Source: Streptococcus mitis
GTDB taxonomy: Bacteria; Bacillota; Bacilli; Lactobacillales; Streptococcaceae
Reading direction: 5' to 3'
Assembly (NCBI RefSeq): GCF_023109105.1
Contig: NZ_JALDTZ010000001.1
Span: 1 to 58,345 of the forward strand
Length of the DNA: 58,345 nucleotides
The position numbers and the translations under genes were made by a program. Under the pieces are notes generated by a model. It did no database searches. It was not told where the DNA came from and worked only from the letters and a program-made list of their open reading frames with translations. Below are positions 33,993 through 43,627 of the stretch, one piece after another; within the stretch, counting starts at the first letter, position 1, and every line of letters starts with the position of its first letter.

Positions 33993-33998
33993 AATCGA

Positions 33999-34379
33999 TT
34001 ATTTTTTTTCAAGAAGAGCTTTGATTTCTTGAAGTACTTCCAACTCAGTTGGAGCAGCAGGAGCTTCCTCAACAGCTTCTTCTTTTTTAGTAAGGCTTTG
34101 AGCTTTTTCCATAGCTTTAATAACGAAGAAGAGAACAGTACCTACAACAAGGAAGTTGATAATAGCACTCAAGAATTTACCATATGTAACACCATTCCAT
34201 GCAAGCTCAGCGATGTTTTGTACTTTCGCAGCTTTCAAGGCTGGGTTTAATAGAAGTGGAGTGATGATATCATTAACGAATGAAGTTACGATAGCACCAA
34301 AAGCAGAGGCAATAATCACACCGACAGCAAGGTCTACGACATTACCGCGGAGCAAAAATTCTTTAAGATCTTTTAACAT
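33999..34379 (-). CDS. mscL: Large-conductance mechanosensitive channel
   Basis: A 126-aa homopentameric channel subunit that opens under membrane tension to release solutes on osmotic downshock. 'FLLRGNVVDLAVGVIIASAFGAIV' is TM1 with the pore constriction, and 'INFLVVGTVLFFVIKAMEKA' is TM2, followed by the cytoplasmic helix bundle ending LEVLQEIKALLEKK. The ATG at 34379 is better spaced from AAGGA than the one at 34385; either gives an equivalent protein. Confidence 0.95.
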   Translation of the reverse strand: MLKDLKEFLLRGNVVDLAVGVIIASAFGAIVTSFVNDIITPLLLNPALKAAKVQNIAELAWNGVTYGKFLSAIINFLVVGTVLFFVIKAMEKAQSLTKKEEAVEEAPAAPTELEVLQEIKALLEKK

Positions 34380-34459
34380 TTTCATAATTCCTTTCCAAAA
34401 TTTTTACTCTTTATTATATATTAATTAAGAAATACTTGCAAGATATATGCTCAGAGATT

Positions 34460-34891
34460 CTATTTATTAAAAATATAGACCTTGCTTAAAATGTAATTAA
34501 GAATGACTATTAAGAATTGTGCAATTATCGTTTCAATTGTATTTATCTTATCAAGATTTTCATTTACAAATTGCCCTATGATATGAGGGAATTGAGTCAC
34601 AAACAGAAAAGTAAGGAGCAAATCTAACAGAAAAGTAGAAAGGCGAGCAAGAAAAAATTTCACTAAACGTCTTGTCCAATTCTGCCTAGCTTGCTTAAAT
34701 ACAAGCCTATCATTTGTGATAAAGGCAAATAGGATAGCAATTATATTTGCCAAGGCAGTAGCCAGGAGTTCCTGATGAGTTAGTTGATAAATGACTAATC
34801 TGGATAGAATGGAGACAAGAGTAGTTGCTATACCAAAAAAGAGATAGGCTAAAAGTTCGTTATTAAAAATATAAGTGATTATTTTTTTCAT
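34460..34891 (-). CDS. GtrA-family membrane protein
   Basis: A 143-aa protein with four transmembrane helices. 'YLFFGIATTLVSILSRLVIYQL' at the start and 'YILSKVYIFNK' at the end match the GtrA/DPMS1 family, which helps move lipid-linked sugars across the membrane during glycosylation. No glycosyltransferase is adjacent, so the partner is unknown. The weak terminus upstream overlaps the region before the riboswitch, which is divergent. Confidence 0.85.
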   Translation of the reverse strand: MKKIITYIFNNELLAYLFFGIATTLVSILSRLVIYQLTHQELLATALANIIAILFAFITNDRLVFKQARQNWTRRLVKFFLARLSTFLLDLLLTFLFVTQFPHIIGQFVNENLDKINTIETIIAQFLIVILNYILSKVYIFNK

Positions 34892-34936
34892 GCTTTTAGT
34901 ATAGCATAAAGCAGCCTATTATGCTACACTAGTAAG

Positions 34937-35010
34937 GTTGATTGAATCAACCCTTGGTGCTTAGCTTCTTTCACCAAGCATATTTTACGCGGGCAACCGC
35001 CAAAGGAGAA
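34937..35010 (+). promoter_or_regulatory. preQ1-II riboswitch (COG4708 RNA) with preceding hairpin
   Basis: CTTGGTGCTTAGCTTCTTTC at 34953 onward, then ACCAAGCAT, a linker, GCGG/CCGC pairing and CAAAGGAG; this is nearly base for base the pneumococcal preQ1-II aptamer I recall. CTTGGTG pairs with CACCAAG, and the ribosome site CAAAGGAG lies in the pseudoknot segment, so bound preQ1 should block translation. The optional leading stem GGTTGA/TCAACC is at 34937-34953. Confidence 0.93.
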
Positions 35011-35013
35011 AAG

Positions 35014-35523
35014 ATGAAAAAATTAACTGTTCGTGATGTAGCTGATATTGCAATCGTTGCTGCCATCTATGTCGTTTTGACTGTCACACCGCCCCTAAAT
35101 GCCATCAGCTATGGTGCTTATCAGTTTCGTATTTCAGAAATGATGAACTTTATGGCTTTTTACAATCCTAAGTACATCATCGGAGTTACCATTGGTTGTA
35201 TGATTGCTAATTTCTTTAGCTTCGGACTGCTAGATGTCTTTGTTGGTGGTGGCTCAACCTTGGTATTCCTCAGTCTAGGTGTTTGGCTTTTTGCAAAATA
35301 TAGCAAGGATTATCTCTTTAACGGATTGATTCGAAAAGATCATTTCTTCTTTTCAATCCTCTTTTCAATTTCCATGTTTACCATTGCTGCTGAGTTGCAT
35401 ATTGTAGCGCAATTACCATTTTTCCTTACTTGGTTCACAACAGGAATTGGTGAATTTGCCTCATTGATTATTGGAGCGATTATCATTGGTAAAATTGGTC
35501 GTCGAATTGATTTAAGCAAATAG
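35014..35523 (+). CDS. queT: Queuosine-precursor transporter (QueT, COG4708)
   Basis: A 169-aa membrane protein with five to six transmembrane helices, the size of an ECF-type substrate-binding (S) component. 'VADIAIVAAIYVVLTVTPPLNAISYGAYQFRISE' in abbreviated form is the family start. It probably imports preQ1 or another queuosine precursor using the shared ECF energising module. The start is ATG 35014, at the ribosome site embedded in the riboswitch; an earlier ATG at 34942 would translate the aptamer. Confidence 0.92.
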   Translation: MKKLTVRDVADIAIVAAIYVVLTVTPPLNAISYGAYQFRISEMMNFMAFYNPKYIIGVTIGCMIANFFSFGLLDVFVGGGSTLVFLSLGVWLFAKYSKDYLFNGLIRKDHFFFSILFSISMFTIAAELHIVAQLPFFLTWFTTGIGEFASLIIGAIIIGKIGRRIDLSK

Positions 35524-35532
35524 AAGAAGACA

Positions 35533-35560
35533 AGCTAGGTAGCTCTTACCTGGCTTTTTC
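35533..35560 (+). terminator. Terminator after queT
   Basis: AGCTAGGTA pairs with TACCTGGCT, followed by TTTTTC. Confidence 0.8.
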
Positions 35561-35583
35561 TTATGGAAAATTTCTTAGGAAAC

Positions 35584-35612
35584 TTGACAAGTTTTTCTAA
35601 CTATAGTATACT
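35584..35612 (+). promoter_or_regulatory. Promoter of tRNA-Thr
   Basis: TTGACA (35584-35589), 17 bp, TATACT (35607-35612). The tRNA begins 10 bp downstream of the -10. Confidence 0.8.
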
Positions 35613-35622
35613 TCTTAAGTAA

Positions 35623-35695
35623 GCTGATTTAGCTCAGTTGGCAGAGCGCATCCATGGTAAGGATGAGGTCGCCGGTTCAATCCCGGCAATTAGCA
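35623..35695 (+). tRNA. tRNA-Thr (anticodon GGT)
   Basis: 73 nt with full cloverleaf: acceptor GCTGATT/AATTAGC, D arm around TAGCTCAGTTGGCAGAGC, anticodon stem CATCC/GGATG with loop ATGGTAA (anticodon GGT, positions 34-36), T arm GCCGG-TTCAATC-CCGGC, discriminator A. CCA is not encoded. Reads Thr codons ACC/ACT. Confidence 0.97.
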
Positions 35696-35852
35696 TAAAA
35701 TAGACAGAAAAACTCTTGATTTATAAGGGTTTTTGTTATGTCTGCCCCAAATTTTTCAAAAATATTTTTTAGCGTGAAAGAGAAGAAATAACCTTTGAAA
35801 GCCAAGGTTTTTCTTGTAGAACTGTATAAATGAAGCAAAAGAGTTTCGTCTG
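35696..35852. other. Intergenic spacer after tRNA-Thr
   Basis: A weak hairpin AAAACTCTT/AAGGGTTTTT (about 35707-35735) may end the tRNA transcript. The rest, up to the asd RNA promoter, shows an AACCTTTG...CCAAGGTT inverted repeat near 35791-35812 and no gene. Confidence 0.5.
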
Positions 35853-35881
35853 TTGACAAAAGTGATTCTCTTTAGTAGAAT
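35853..35881 (+). promoter_or_regulatory. Promoter of the asd RNA
   Basis: TTGACA (35853-35858), 17 bp, TAGAAT (35876-35881). Transcription would start near 35888. Confidence 0.75.
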
Positions 35882-35887
35882 AGAAGA

Positions 35888-36035
35888 TGCGATGAGTCGA
35901 TAGGTAGTCTTCGGACTACTATTGAGCATAAGGAGGTCATAACGCAGGAGCGGACCTTGATGAGTTGTGTGAACCTGCTCATCACATGAAGATGCCTCTT
36001 AGTCCCTGGTCTAACGACTGGGGATTTTTATTTTA
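35888..36035 (+). ncRNA. asd RNA motif (small RNA upstream of asd)
   Basis: A structured segment in the place of the asd RNA motif known from lactic acid bacteria, including pneumococcus, where it is expressed as a separate small RNA. Visible stems: GGTAGTC-TTCG-GACTACT, a middle AAGGAGGTC/GGACCTT stem, GAGTTGTGTG...CATCACATG region, and a final terminator-like CCCTGGTC/GACTGGGG followed by TTTTTATTTT. It has its own promoter, and asd has a separate promoter downstream, which supports an independent RNA. Confidence 0.8.
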
Positions 36036-36054
36036 AAAAAACGATGAAAAAACT

Positions 36055-36082
36055 TTGCAAATCATGGAAAAAGTAGTATAAT
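36055..36082 (+). promoter_or_regulatory. Promoter of asd
   Basis: TTGCAA (36055-36060), 16 bp, TATAAT (36077-36082), 45 bp before the ATG. Confidence 0.65.
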
Positions 36083-36127
36083 ACATCTATTATAGAAATT
36101 TTTAGAAAATTCCGAAAGAGGTTACTT

Positions 36128-37204
36128 ATGGGATATACAGTTGCTGTAGTCGGCGCGACAGGTGCTGTCGGAGCTCAGATGATAAAAATGTTGGAAGAAT
36201 CAACACTTCCAATCGATAAAATTCGCTTACTTGCTTCTGCACGTTCAGCAGGTAAGACTTTGAAATTTAAAGATCAAGATATTACGATTGAGGAAACGAC
36301 TGAAACAGCTTTTGAAGGAGTTGATATTGCTCTCTTTTCAGCAGGTGGTTCTACATCAGCTAAGTATGCACCATACGCAGTGAAGGCTGGGGCGGTAGTA
36401 GTAGATAATACATCTTACTTCCGTCAAAATCCAGATGTTCCTTTGGTTGTTCCAGAGGTCAATGCTCATGCACTTGATGCTCACAACGGAATCATCGCCT
36501 GCCCTAACTGTTCAACAATTCAAATGATGGTGGCTCTTGAGCCTGTTCGTCAAAAATGGGGCTTGGACCGTATCATTGTCTCAACTTACCAAGCAGTTTC
36601 AGGTGCTGGTATGGGGGCAATTCTTGAGACACAACGTGAACTTCGTGAAGTTTTGAATGATGGTGTGAATCCACGTGATTTGCATGCCGAAATCTTACCT
36701 TCAGGTGGTGACAAGAAACATTATCCTATCGCCTTCAATGCTCTTCCACAAATTGATGTCTTCACTGACAATGATTACACTTACGAAGAGATGAAGATGA
36801 CTAAGGAAACTAAGAAAATTATGGAAGATGATAGCATTGCAGTATCTGCAACATGTGTGCGTATTCCAGTCTTGTCAGCCCATTCTGAGTCAGTTTATAT
36901 AGAAACAAAAGAAGTGGCTCCAATCGAAGAAGTAAAAGCGGCTATCTCAGCCTTCCCAGGTGCTGTTCTTGAAGATGATGTGGCTCATCAAATCTATCCT
37001 CAAGCTATTAATGCAGTGGGTTCACGTGATACCTTTGTTGGTCGTATCCGTAAAGACTTGGATGCAGAAAAAGGAATTCACATGTGGGTTGTGTCAGATA
37101 ACCTTCTCAAAGGTGCTGCTTGGAACTCAGTTCAGATTGCTGAAACTCTTCATGAACGTGGATTGGTTCGTCCAACTGCCGAATTGAAATTTGAATTAAA
37201 ATAG
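36128..37204 (+). CDS. asd: Aspartate-semialdehyde dehydrogenase
   Basis: A 358-aa NADP-dependent enzyme that makes aspartate semialdehyde from aspartyl phosphate, the branch point for lysine/diaminopimelate, threonine and methionine. '[15 protein letters not shown]' is the nucleotide loop; the nucleophile Cys sits in 'ACPNCSTIQ' near residue 128; '[12 protein letters not shown]' and the His in '[10 protein letters not shown]' complete the site. AGAGG precedes the ATG. dapA, the next step, follows 56 bp downstream. Confidence 0.97.
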   Translation: MGYTVAVVGATGAVGAQMIKMLEESTLPIDKIRLLASARSAGKTLKFKDQDITIEETTETAFEGVDIALFSAGGSTSAKYAPYAVKAGAVVVDNTSYFRQNPDVPLVVPEVNAHALDAHNGIIACPNCSTIQMMVALEPVRQKWGLDRIIVSTYQAVSGAGMGAILETQRELREVLNDGVNPRDLHAEILPSGGDKKHYPIAFNALPQIDVFTDNDYTYEEMKMTKETKKIMEDDSIAVSATCVRIPVLSAHSESVYIETKEVAPIEEVKAAISAFPGAVLEDDVAHQIYPQAINAVGSRDTFVGRIRKDLDAEKGIHMWVVSDNLLKGAAWNSVQIAETLHERGLVRPTAELKFELK

Positions 37205-37216
37205 TCATATCGTTTA

Positions 37217-37240
37217 GGAGTTCAGTTGAACTCCTTCTTT
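37217..37240 (+). terminator. Hairpin between asd and dapA
   Basis: GGAGTTCA-GT-TGAACTCC followed by TTCTTT. Probably a partial terminator, since dapA has no clear promoter of its own. Confidence 0.65.
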
Positions 37241-37260
37241 AAAATAGAAAGGTGTTTCTC

Positions 37261-38196
37261 ATGTCTTATCAAGATTTAAAAGAGTGTAAAATTATCACGG
37301 CCTTTATTACCCCTTTCCATGAGGATGGTTCCATCAACTTCGATGCTATTCCAGCCTTGATTGAGCACTTGTTGGCCCATCATACGGATGGAATTCTTCT
37401 CGCGGGAACGACAGCTGAGAGTCCAACTTTGACCCACGATGAAGAGTTGGAACTCTTTGCGGCAGTTCATAAAGTTGTCAATGGACGTGTTCCTTTGATT
37501 GCAGGTGTAGGTACCAATGATACGCGTGATTCTATCGAATTTGTCAAAGAAGTCGCAGAATTTGGTGGTTTCGCAGCTGGGCTTGCTATTGTGCCTTACT
37601 ACAACAAACCTTCTCAAGAAGGAATGTACCAGCACTTTAAGGCGATTGCAGATGCTTCTGACCTACCAATTATTATCTATAACATTCCTGGCCGTGTCGT
37701 TGTTGAATTGACTCCAGAAACCATGCTTCGATTGGCAGACCATCCTAATATTATCGGTGTCAAAGAATGTACGAGCTTGGCCAATATGGCTTATTTGATT
37801 GAACACAAGCCAGACGAGTTCTTGATTTATACAGGTGAGGATGGGGATGCTTTCCATGCCATGAACCTTGGTGCTGACGGGGTTATTTCTGTTGCCTCTC
37901 ATACAAATGGGGATGAAATGCACGAGATGTTTACTGCCATTGAAGAAAGCGATATGAAAAAAGCCGCAGCTATTCAGCGTAAATTCATTCCTAAGGTTAA
38001 TGCCCTCTTCTCTTATCCAAGTCCTGCCCCAGTTAAGGCAGTTTTGAACTACATGGGATTTGAAGCTGGACCAACACGATTACCTCTAGTTCCAGCACCA
38101 GAAGAAGATGCAAAACGCATTATCAAGGTTGTTGTAGATGGAGACTACGAAGCGACCAAGGCAACTGTAACAGGTGTCTTAAGACCAGATTATTAA
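37261..38196 (+). CDS. dapA: 4-hydroxy-tetrahydrodipicolinate synthase
   Basis: A 311-aa TIM-barrel aldolase that condenses aspartate semialdehyde with pyruvate for lysine and peptidoglycan cross-link precursors. The Schiff-base Lys is in 'IIGVKECTS' near 170, the catalytic Tyr in 'IIYNIPGR' near 140, and the substrate loop '[10 protein letters not shown]' near 45. Start ATG 37261 has AAAGGTG upstream. Product of the step directly after Asd. Confidence 0.97.
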   Translation: MSYQDLKECKIITAFITPFHEDGSINFDAIPALIEHLLAHHTDGILLAGTTAESPTLTHDEELELFAAVHKVVNGRVPLIAGVGTNDTRDSIEFVKEVAEFGGFAAGLAIVPYYNKPSQEGMYQHFKAIADASDLPIIIYNIPGRVVVELTPETMLRLADHPNIIGVKECTSLANMAYLIEHKPDEFLIYTGEDGDAFHAMNLGADGVISVASHTNGDEMHEMFTAIEESDMKKAAAIQRKFIPKVNALFSYPSPAPVKAVLNYMGFEAGPTRLPLVPAPEEDAKRIIKVVVDGDYEATKATVTGVLRPDY

Positions 38197-38203
38197 TCAG
38201 TAG

Positions 38204-38246
38204 AAAAAGAATCCATAATCGAATGATCATGGATTCTTTTTATTTT
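38204..38246. terminator. Bidirectional terminator dapA/mnmE
   Basis: AAAAAGAATCCAT pairs with ATGGATTCTTTTT, between two convergent genes. Confidence 0.92.
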
Positions 38247-39613
38247 CCTAAACAGAATTGGCTAAAGAGCTGGGTGATGAGTTCATCAGGAGCAGCATCC
38301 CCAGTGATTTCACCGAGGATTTCCCAAGTACGAGTCAAATCAACTTGAAGCAAGTCAACTGGCATCCCCAGTTCCAGCCCTTCATTAACAGCTTGTAAGC
38401 TTTCGACTGCTTTTTCAATCAAGGAAATGTGACGGGCGTTAGATAGATAAGTAGCATCTTGCTCAACCAAACCAGCATTTTCAAAGAAGAGGTTGTTGAT
38501 TCTCTCTTCAATCTTATCGATGTTTTGATTTTTAAGGACTGAAATACGGATGACATCTTCTGGAAGTTCCGAAGTCTCAATCGTTTCAGGCAGGTCTGTT
38601 TTATTAAGTAGAATAATGCGGTTGCTATCTTGACTAATTTCTAGGAGTTGACGATCTTGGGCAGTTAGTTGTTCACTGGCATTTAGGACTAGAAGAACCA
38701 AGTCAGCTTCCTTAAGGGCTTTTTTCGAACGCTCAACACCGATTTGTTCAACTATATCATCTGTTTCACGAATACCGGCTGTATCAATCAATTTTAGGGG
38801 AACACCGTTGATGTTGACGTATTCTTCGATGACATCTCGGGTTGTCCCAGCGATATCTGTTACGATAGCCTTGTCCTCGCGCAAGAGATTGTTGAGAAGG
38901 CTTGATTTTCCAACGTTTGGACGACCAATGATAGCCGTTGAAATTCCTTCACGAAGGATTTTACCGCGACGGGCTGTTCTAAGGAGATTGGTTAGTAATT
39001 GCTCAAATTCCATAGTCTTTTCACGGACAACAGCAGTAGTGGCTTCCTCAACATCGTCATACTCAGGATAGTCGATATTGACCTCAACTTGGGCAAGTGT
39101 ATTGAGGATTTCTTGACGGGTATTATTAATGAGATCAGAAAGGGAACCATCTAGTTGTTTGACTGCAATGTTCATGGCTTTGTCAGTCTTGGCGCGGATG
39201 ATATCCATCACAGCCTCAGCCTGTGTCAAGTCTACACGACCATTTAGGAAGGCACGTTTGGTAAATTCACCAGGTTCAGCCAATCGAGCTCCTTCACGGA
39301 TAGCTAGTTGGAGAATCTCATTGGTCACGGCAATCCCACCGTGGGTATTAATCTCGATAATATCCTCACGAGTGAAGGTTTTTGGAGACTTCATGGCTCC
39401 AACCATGACCTCGTCCATGACTTTTCCAGTCAGAGGATCAACAATGTGACCGTAGTTGAGAGTGTGGCTGGCAACCTTGCTCAAGTCTTTTCCTTTAAAT
39501 ATTTTTTGCGCAATAGCAAAACTGTCTGTTCCGCTCAAGCGGACAATACCAATAGCCCCTTCACCTAGTGGAGTAGAGATAGCAGCGATGGTATCAAATT
39601 CACGTGTAATCAT
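38240..39613 (-). CDS. mnmE: tRNA modification GTPase MnmE (TrmE)
   Basis: A 457-aa GTPase which, with MnmG, installs the 5-carboxymethylaminomethyl group on wobble uridine. N-terminal folate-binding domain (about 1-120, '[15 protein letters not shown]'), helical domain, then the G domain with P-loop GRPNVGKSS near 231, 'DIAGTTRD' and 'DTAGIRET', and the C-terminal FCLGK motif with its catalytic Cys. I start at ATG 39613, preceded by AAAGGA; a longer start at 39670 adds an atypical leader. Confidence 0.96.
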   Translation of the reverse strand: MITREFDTIAAISTPLGEGAIGIVRLSGTDSFAIAQKIFKGKDLSKVASHTLNYGHIVDPLTGKVMDEVMVGAMKSPKTFTREDIIEINTHGGIAVTNEILQLAIREGARLAEPGEFTKRAFLNGRVDLTQAEAVMDIIRAKTDKAMNIAVKQLDGSLSDLINNTRQEILNTLAQVEVNIDYPEYDDVEEATTAVVREKTMEFEQLLTNLLRTARRGKILREGISTAIIGRPNVGKSSLLNNLLREDKAIVTDIAGTTRDVIEEYVNINGVPLKLIDTAGIRETDDIVEQIGVERSKKALKEADLVLLVLNASEQLTAQDRQLLEISQDSNRIILLNKTDLPETIETSELPEDVIRISVLKNQNIDKIEERINNLFFENAGLVEQDATYLSNARHISLIEKAVESLQAVNEGLELGMPVDLLQVDLTRTWEILGEITGDAAPDELITQLFSQFCLGK

Positions 39614-39750
39614 AGTTTTTCCTTTAATTAATAGCTCTTTTTTTGGAAAATTTTCCAAGTCTCTTTTCAAATTGTAACAAATTTAGGCTATTTCTTCAAT
39701 GAATGCTACTTGGAGATTGAAAAAGCCTAAGCAAATCTGCTTAAGCTAGC

Positions 39751-39933
39751 TTATTTGGTGCGCATTTCCCCTTGTGGGAAGTAAGTTCCTTCTGGCATGT
39801 CGTTGATGATGACATGGACAGCAGACTGAGGGGCTCCTGTGTTGCGAACAACAGCTTCCGTTACTTCCTTAGCAAGAGCCTTCTTTTGCTTGAGCGTGCG
39901 TCCTTCAAATAAATCGATGCGTACAAATGGCAT
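39751..39933 (-). CDS. 4-oxalocrotonate tautomerase-like protein
   Basis: A 60-aa tautomerase of the DmpI/4-OT type. After removal of Met, Pro1 is the catalytic base ('PFVRIDLFEGRT'); Arg11 is also present. Such proteins form hexamers and interconvert keto and enol acids; the natural substrate in streptococci is unknown. Start ATG 39933 with GGAGG upstream. It lies head-to-head with tdk, with a small intergenic gap carrying the tdk promoter. Confidence 0.9.
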   Translation of the reverse strand: MPFVRIDLFEGRTLKQKKALAKEVTEAVVRNTGAPQSAVHVIINDMPEGTYFPQGEMRTK

Positions 39934-40003
39934 AATAGCTTCCTCCACTAGTTTTTGATTTCTTCTATTTTACCACATTTTGCCGTTTAAAGCTTAAGAA
40001 AAT

Positions 40004-40016
40004 TATGATATACTAG
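40004..40016 (+). promoter_or_regulatory. Extended -10 promoter of tdk-prfA cluster
   Basis: TGATATACT with the hexamer TATACT at 40009-40014. It heads the run of close-packed genes from tdk onward. Confidence 0.5.
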
Positions 40017-40056
40017 AATGTAGCAAAAATTTAGAAATGGACGTGAAGCAAGAAAC

Positions 40057-40641
40057 ATGGCACAGTTGTATTATCGTTATGGGACCATGAACTCTGGTAA
40101 GACGATTGAGATTCTCAAAGTGGCCTATAACTATGAGGAGCAAGGAAAAGGTGTTGTGATTATGACCTCGGCTCTAGATACGCGTGACGGTGTTGGCTAT
40201 GTGTCGAGTCGTATTGGTATGAAACGCCCTGCCCTTGCCATTGAGGAAACGACGGATATCTTTGGCTATATTCGAGACTTACCAGAAAGACCTTACTGTG
40301 TGTTGGTCGATGAAGCCCAGTTTCTCAAGCGTCATCATGTTTATGATTTAGCTCGTGTCGTTGATGAGCTAGATATACCCGTCATGGCTTTTGGTTTGAA
40401 AAATGACTTTCGCAATGAACTATTCGAAGGATCTAAACATCTTTTGCTACTAGCAGACAAGATTGATGAGATTAAAACCATATGTCAGTATTGCAAGAAA
40501 AAGGCGACAATGGTTTTACGAACACAGGATGGACTGCCCGTTTATGATGGAGAACAGATCCAGATTGGTGGTAATGAAACCTATATCTCAGTTTGCCGTA
40601 AACATTATTTTGCCCCTGAAATCAATAAGGAGAATAAGTAA
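40057..40641 (+). CDS. tdk: Thymidine kinase
   Basis: A 194-aa type II thymidine kinase that phosphorylates salvaged thymidine. P-loop 'GTMNSGKT' near residue 9, the Walker B 'VLVDEAQF' near 87, the zinc-binding CxxC in 'CQYCKKKA' near 145 and the partner Cys in 'SVCRKHY' near 181. Complete, followed 2 bp later by prfA. Confidence 0.96.
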   Translation: MAQLYYRYGTMNSGKTIEILKVAYNYEEQGKGVVIMTSALDTRDGVGYVSSRIGMKRPALAIEETTDIFGYIRDLPERPYCVLVDEAQFLKRHHVYDLARVVDELDIPVMAFGLKNDFRNELFEGSKHLLLLADKIDEIKTICQYCKKKATMVLRTQDGLPVYDGEQIQIGGNETYISVCRKHYFAPEINKENK

Positions 40642-40643
40642 GA

Positions 40644-41723
40644 ATGAATATCTATGATCAACTACAGGCTGTAGAAGACCGTTACGAAGAGTTGGGAGAA
40701 TTGCTCAGTGACCCAGATGTGGTCTCTGATACCAAACGTTTTATGGAGCTTTCAAAAGAAGAGGCTTCAAGTCGTGATACGGTTACGGCTTACCGAGAAT
40801 ACAAACAAGTCCTTCAAAACATCGTTGATGCTGAAGAGATGATTAAGGAATCAGGTGGAGATGCTGACTTGGAAGAAATGGCCAAGCAAGAGCTCAAAGA
40901 TGCCAAGGCTGAAAAAGAAGAATACGAAGAAAAACTGAAAATCTTGCTCCTTCCAAAGGATCCAAACGATGACAAGAACATCATCCTTGAAATTCGTGGA
41001 GCTGCAGGTGGAGATGAGGCTGCACTTTTCGCTGGCGACCTCCTAACTATGTATCAAAAGTACGCTGAAGCTCAAGGTTGGCGCTTTGAAGTCATGGAAG
41101 CATCCATGAATGGTGTCGGCGGTTTCAAGGAAGTAGTTGCTATGGTTTCGGGTCAATCTGTATACTCTAAACTCAAGTACGAATCAGGTGCCCATCGTGT
41201 ACAACGTGTCCCTGTGACAGAAAGCCAAGGCCGTGTTCATACTTCAACTGCGACGGTTCTTGTCATGCCTGAAGTAGAAGAAGTTGAATACGATATTGAT
41301 CCAAAAGACCTTCGTGTCGATATCTACCACGCCTCTGGTGCTGGTGGACAGAACGTCAATAAGGTTGCGACTGCCGTTCGTATCGTTCACTTGCCGACCA
41401 ATATTAAGGTTGAGATGCAGGAAGAACGTACCCAGCAGAAAAACCGTGAGAAGGCTATGAAGATCATCCGTGCGCGTGTGGCGGACCATTTTGCACAGAT
41501 TGCTCAAGACGAACAAGACGCTGAGCGTAAGTCGACAATCGGTACTGGGGATCGTTCAGAACGTATCCGTACTTATAATTTCCCACAAAACCGTGTCACA
41601 GACCACCGTATTGGCTTAACCCTCCAAAAACTAGATACGATTTTGTCTGGTAAATTGGATGAAGTTGTGGATGCCTTGGTGCTTTATGACCAAACACAAA
41701 AATTAGAAGAATTAAACAAATAA
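40644..41723 (+). CDS. prfA: Peptide chain release factor 1
   Basis: A 359-aa factor that reads UAA and UAG and triggers peptide release. The GGQ motif is in '[12 protein letters not shown]' near 228, and the PxT stop-recognition motif appears as '[13 protein letters not shown]' near 185-197. Its last base is shared with the start of prmC, whose product methylates the GGQ glutamine, so the pair is functionally linked. Confidence 0.97.
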   Translation: MNIYDQLQAVEDRYEELGELLSDPDVVSDTKRFMELSKEEASSRDTVTAYREYKQVLQNIVDAEEMIKESGGDADLEEMAKQELKDAKAEKEEYEEKLKILLLPKDPNDDKNIILEIRGAAGGDEAALFAGDLLTMYQKYAEAQGWRFEVMEASMNGVGGFKEVVAMVSGQSVYSKLKYESGAHRVQRVPVTESQGRVHTSTATVLVMPEVEEVEYDIDPKDLRVDIYHASGAGGQNVNKVATAVRIVHLPTNIKVEMQEERTQQKNREKAMKIIRARVADHFAQIAQDEQDAERKSTIGTGDRSERIRTYNFPQNRVTDHRIGLTLQKLDTILSGKLDEVVDALVLYDQTQKLEELNK

Positions 41724-42559
41724 TGAAATTAGCTCAATTATTTTCAGATTTTGAAGAAGAATTGATAAGACAAGGAGAGGAAGCTGAAAGCCTCTCTTTT
41801 GTCTATCGTAGCCTGAAAAACCTCTCTTTTACAGACTTTGTTTTTGCCCTTCAGCAGGAAGTGACAACAGAGGAAGAACTATTTGTAGAGGATATTTACC
41901 AGCAGTTAGCAGCTCATAAACCAGCCCAGTACATTATCGGTCATGCAGATTTCTTCGGAATGCAGTTAAAAGTTGATGAGCGGGTTTTGATTCCTCGTCC
42001 AGAGACAGAGGAGTTGGTTGGGCTTATCCTAGATGAAAATTCTGAGGAAAATCTAAAGGTCCTAGATATCGGGACTGGAAGTGGAGCCATAGCCCTTGCA
42101 CTAGCAAAAGCTAGATCAGATTGGTCGGTGACAGCGGCAGATATTTCTCAAGAGGCCCTTGACCTTGCATCCGATAATGCCAAAAATCAAAAACTTAATA
42201 TATTTTTTAAAAAATCTGATTGTTTTGCAGAAATTTCTGAAAAATATGATATAATTGTTTCCAATCCACCCTATATCTCTCGTAAAGATGAGTCAGAGGT
42301 AGGTTTGAATGTTTTGCATTCAGAACCTCATCTAGCTCTCTTTGCAGATGAGGATGGTCTGGCAATTTACCGTAGAATTGCGGAAGATGCAAAAGACTAT
42401 CTCAAAGATGGTGGTAAGATTTACCTTGAAATTGGATACAAGCAAGGTCAAAGTGTCCCTGAACTTTTTAGGAAACATCTTCCTGATAAAAGAGTTCGAA
42501 CACTCAAGGACCAGTTTGGTCAAGATAGGATGGTTGTCGTTGATGATGGACAGGATTAG
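41723..42559 (+). CDS. prmC: Release factor glutamine methyltransferase
   Basis: A 278-aa SAM-dependent methyltransferase that modifies the Gln of the GGQ motif in RF1 and RF2. SAM motif 'VLDIGTGSGAIALALAKA' near 113-130 and the substrate-binding NPPY ('VSNPPYIS') near 180. The ATG overlaps the prfA stop codon, so translation is coupled. Confidence 0.96.
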   Translation: MKLAQLFSDFEEELIRQGEEAESLSFVYRSLKNLSFTDFVFALQQEVTTEEELFVEDIYQQLAAHKPAQYIIGHADFFGMQLKVDERVLIPRPETEELVGLILDENSEENLKVLDIGTGSGAIALALAKARSDWSVTAADISQEALDLASDNAKNQKLNIFFKKSDCFAEISEKYDIIVSNPPYISRKDESEVGLNVLHSEPHLALFADEDGLAIYRRIAEDAKDYLKDGGKIYLEIGYKQGQSVPELFRKHLPDKRVRTLKDQFGQDRMVVVDDGQD

Positions 42560-43145
42560 ACAAGAGTTGGAAAAGGGTGGAGCTGTTGTTCTGCCTACAG
42601 AGACCGTTTACGGTCTCTTTGCAAAAGCTCTAGACGAACAAGCAGTGGACCATGTTTACCAACTCAAACGTCGTCCAAGAGACAAGGCGCTCAATCTCAA
42701 TATCGCCTCTCTCAAGGACATCTTACACTTTTCTAAGAACCAGCCAACTTATCTACAAAAACTTGTAGAGACCTTTTTACCAGGACCTTTGACCATTATT
42801 CTCGAAGCTAATAACAGAGTTCCTTATTGGGTTAATTCTGAACTTGCAACTGTTGGATTTCGGATGCCCAGTCACCCCATTACGCTGGATTTGATTCGAG
42901 AGACAGGTCCCTTGATTGGGCCGTCTGCCAATATCTCAGGTCGGGCAAGTGGCGTGACCTTTGATCAGATTCTAGAGGATTTTGACCAAGAGGTTCTGGG
43001 GCTGGAAGACGATGCTTTTCTAACCGGACAGGATTCAACTATCTTGGACTTGTCTGGAGACAAGGTGAGAATCTTACGCCAAGGGGCGATTAAGCGAGAA
43101 GATATTCTTGCTCAGTTGCCAGAGATTTCTTTTGAGGAGGAATGA
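42543..43145 (+). CDS. tsaC: Threonylcarbamoyl-AMP synthase (Sua5/TsaC family)
   Basis: A 200-aa enzyme of the YrdC fold that makes threonylcarbamoyl-AMP, the donor for t6A37 in ANN-decoding tRNAs. 'GAVVLPTETVYGLFAKA' and 'KRRPRDKALNLNI' mark the substrate pocket, and 'IGPSANISGRASG' the phosphate loop. It is the shorter TsaC-like form, without the extra C-terminal Sua5 domain. Start ATG 42543 or 42546, overlapping prmC by 17 bp. Confidence 0.93.
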   Translation: MMDRIRQELEKGGAVVLPTETVYGLFAKALDEQAVDHVYQLKRRPRDKALNLNIASLKDILHFSKNQPTYLQKLVETFLPGPLTIILEANNRVPYWVNSELATVGFRMPSHPITLDLIRETGPLIGPSANISGRASGVTFDQILEDFDQEVLGLEDDAFLTGQDSTILDLSGDKVRILRQGAIKREDILAQLPEISFEEE

Positions 43146-43146
43146 G

Positions 43147-43578
43147 ATGCTAAGAGATTTGCAAGAAACAGATGTGAAAGCTATTTGTGATATCAACCAA
43201 GAGGCTTTGGGTTATTCTTTTAGTCTAGAGGAAACGGCTAGTCAACTAGTTAGACTGTCTCAGGATTCCCATCATTTCCTTCTTGGTTATGAGGACGCAG
43301 CTAGTCATGGCTTACTTGGATATGTGCACGCTGAGGTTTACGAATCACTCTATTCTAAAGCAGGATTTAATATCTTAGCCTTAGCAGTTTCGCCTCAAGC
43401 GCAAGGTCAAGGTATCGGTAAATGTTTACTGCAAGGGTTGGAACAAGAAGCAAAAAGACGTGGTTATGAGTTTATCCGCTTAAATTCTGCCGATCATCGT
43501 CTGGGTGCTCATGCATTTTATGAAAAAGTTGGTTATACTTGTGATAAAATGCAGAAACGGTTTATTCGCATCATTTAG
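43147..43578 (+). CDS. GNAT acetyltransferase
   Basis: A 143-aa acetyltransferase. 'NILALAVSPQAQGQGIGKCLLQGLEQEAKRRG' in outline is the acetyl-CoA binding loop Q/RxxGxG/A, and 'HAFYEKVGYT' the C-terminal signature. It starts one base after the Sua5-type gene stop. Substrate unknown; RimI-type protein acetylation is possible, but the sequence does not prove it. Confidence 0.88.
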   Translation: MLRDLQETDVKAICDINQEALGYSFSLEETASQLVRLSQDSHHFLLGYEDAASHGLLGYVHAEVYESLYSKAGFNILALAVSPQAQGQGIGKCLLQGLEQEAKRRGYEFIRLNSADHRLGAHAFYEKVGYTCDKMQKRFIRII

Positions 43579-43627
43579 TTTATTTTCTTAAACTAAATGA
43601 CCTGTCACACTATAAAGGAGAAGACCT

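Noticed and set aside
34942..35013. N-terminal extension of QueT from ATG 34942
   Set aside because: It would translate the preQ1-II aptamer; the riboswitch controls the ribosome site of ATG 35014.
35888..36035. Lysine riboswitch upstream of asd
   Set aside because: The segment is smaller and lacks the lysine aptamer core; it fits the asd RNA motif better.
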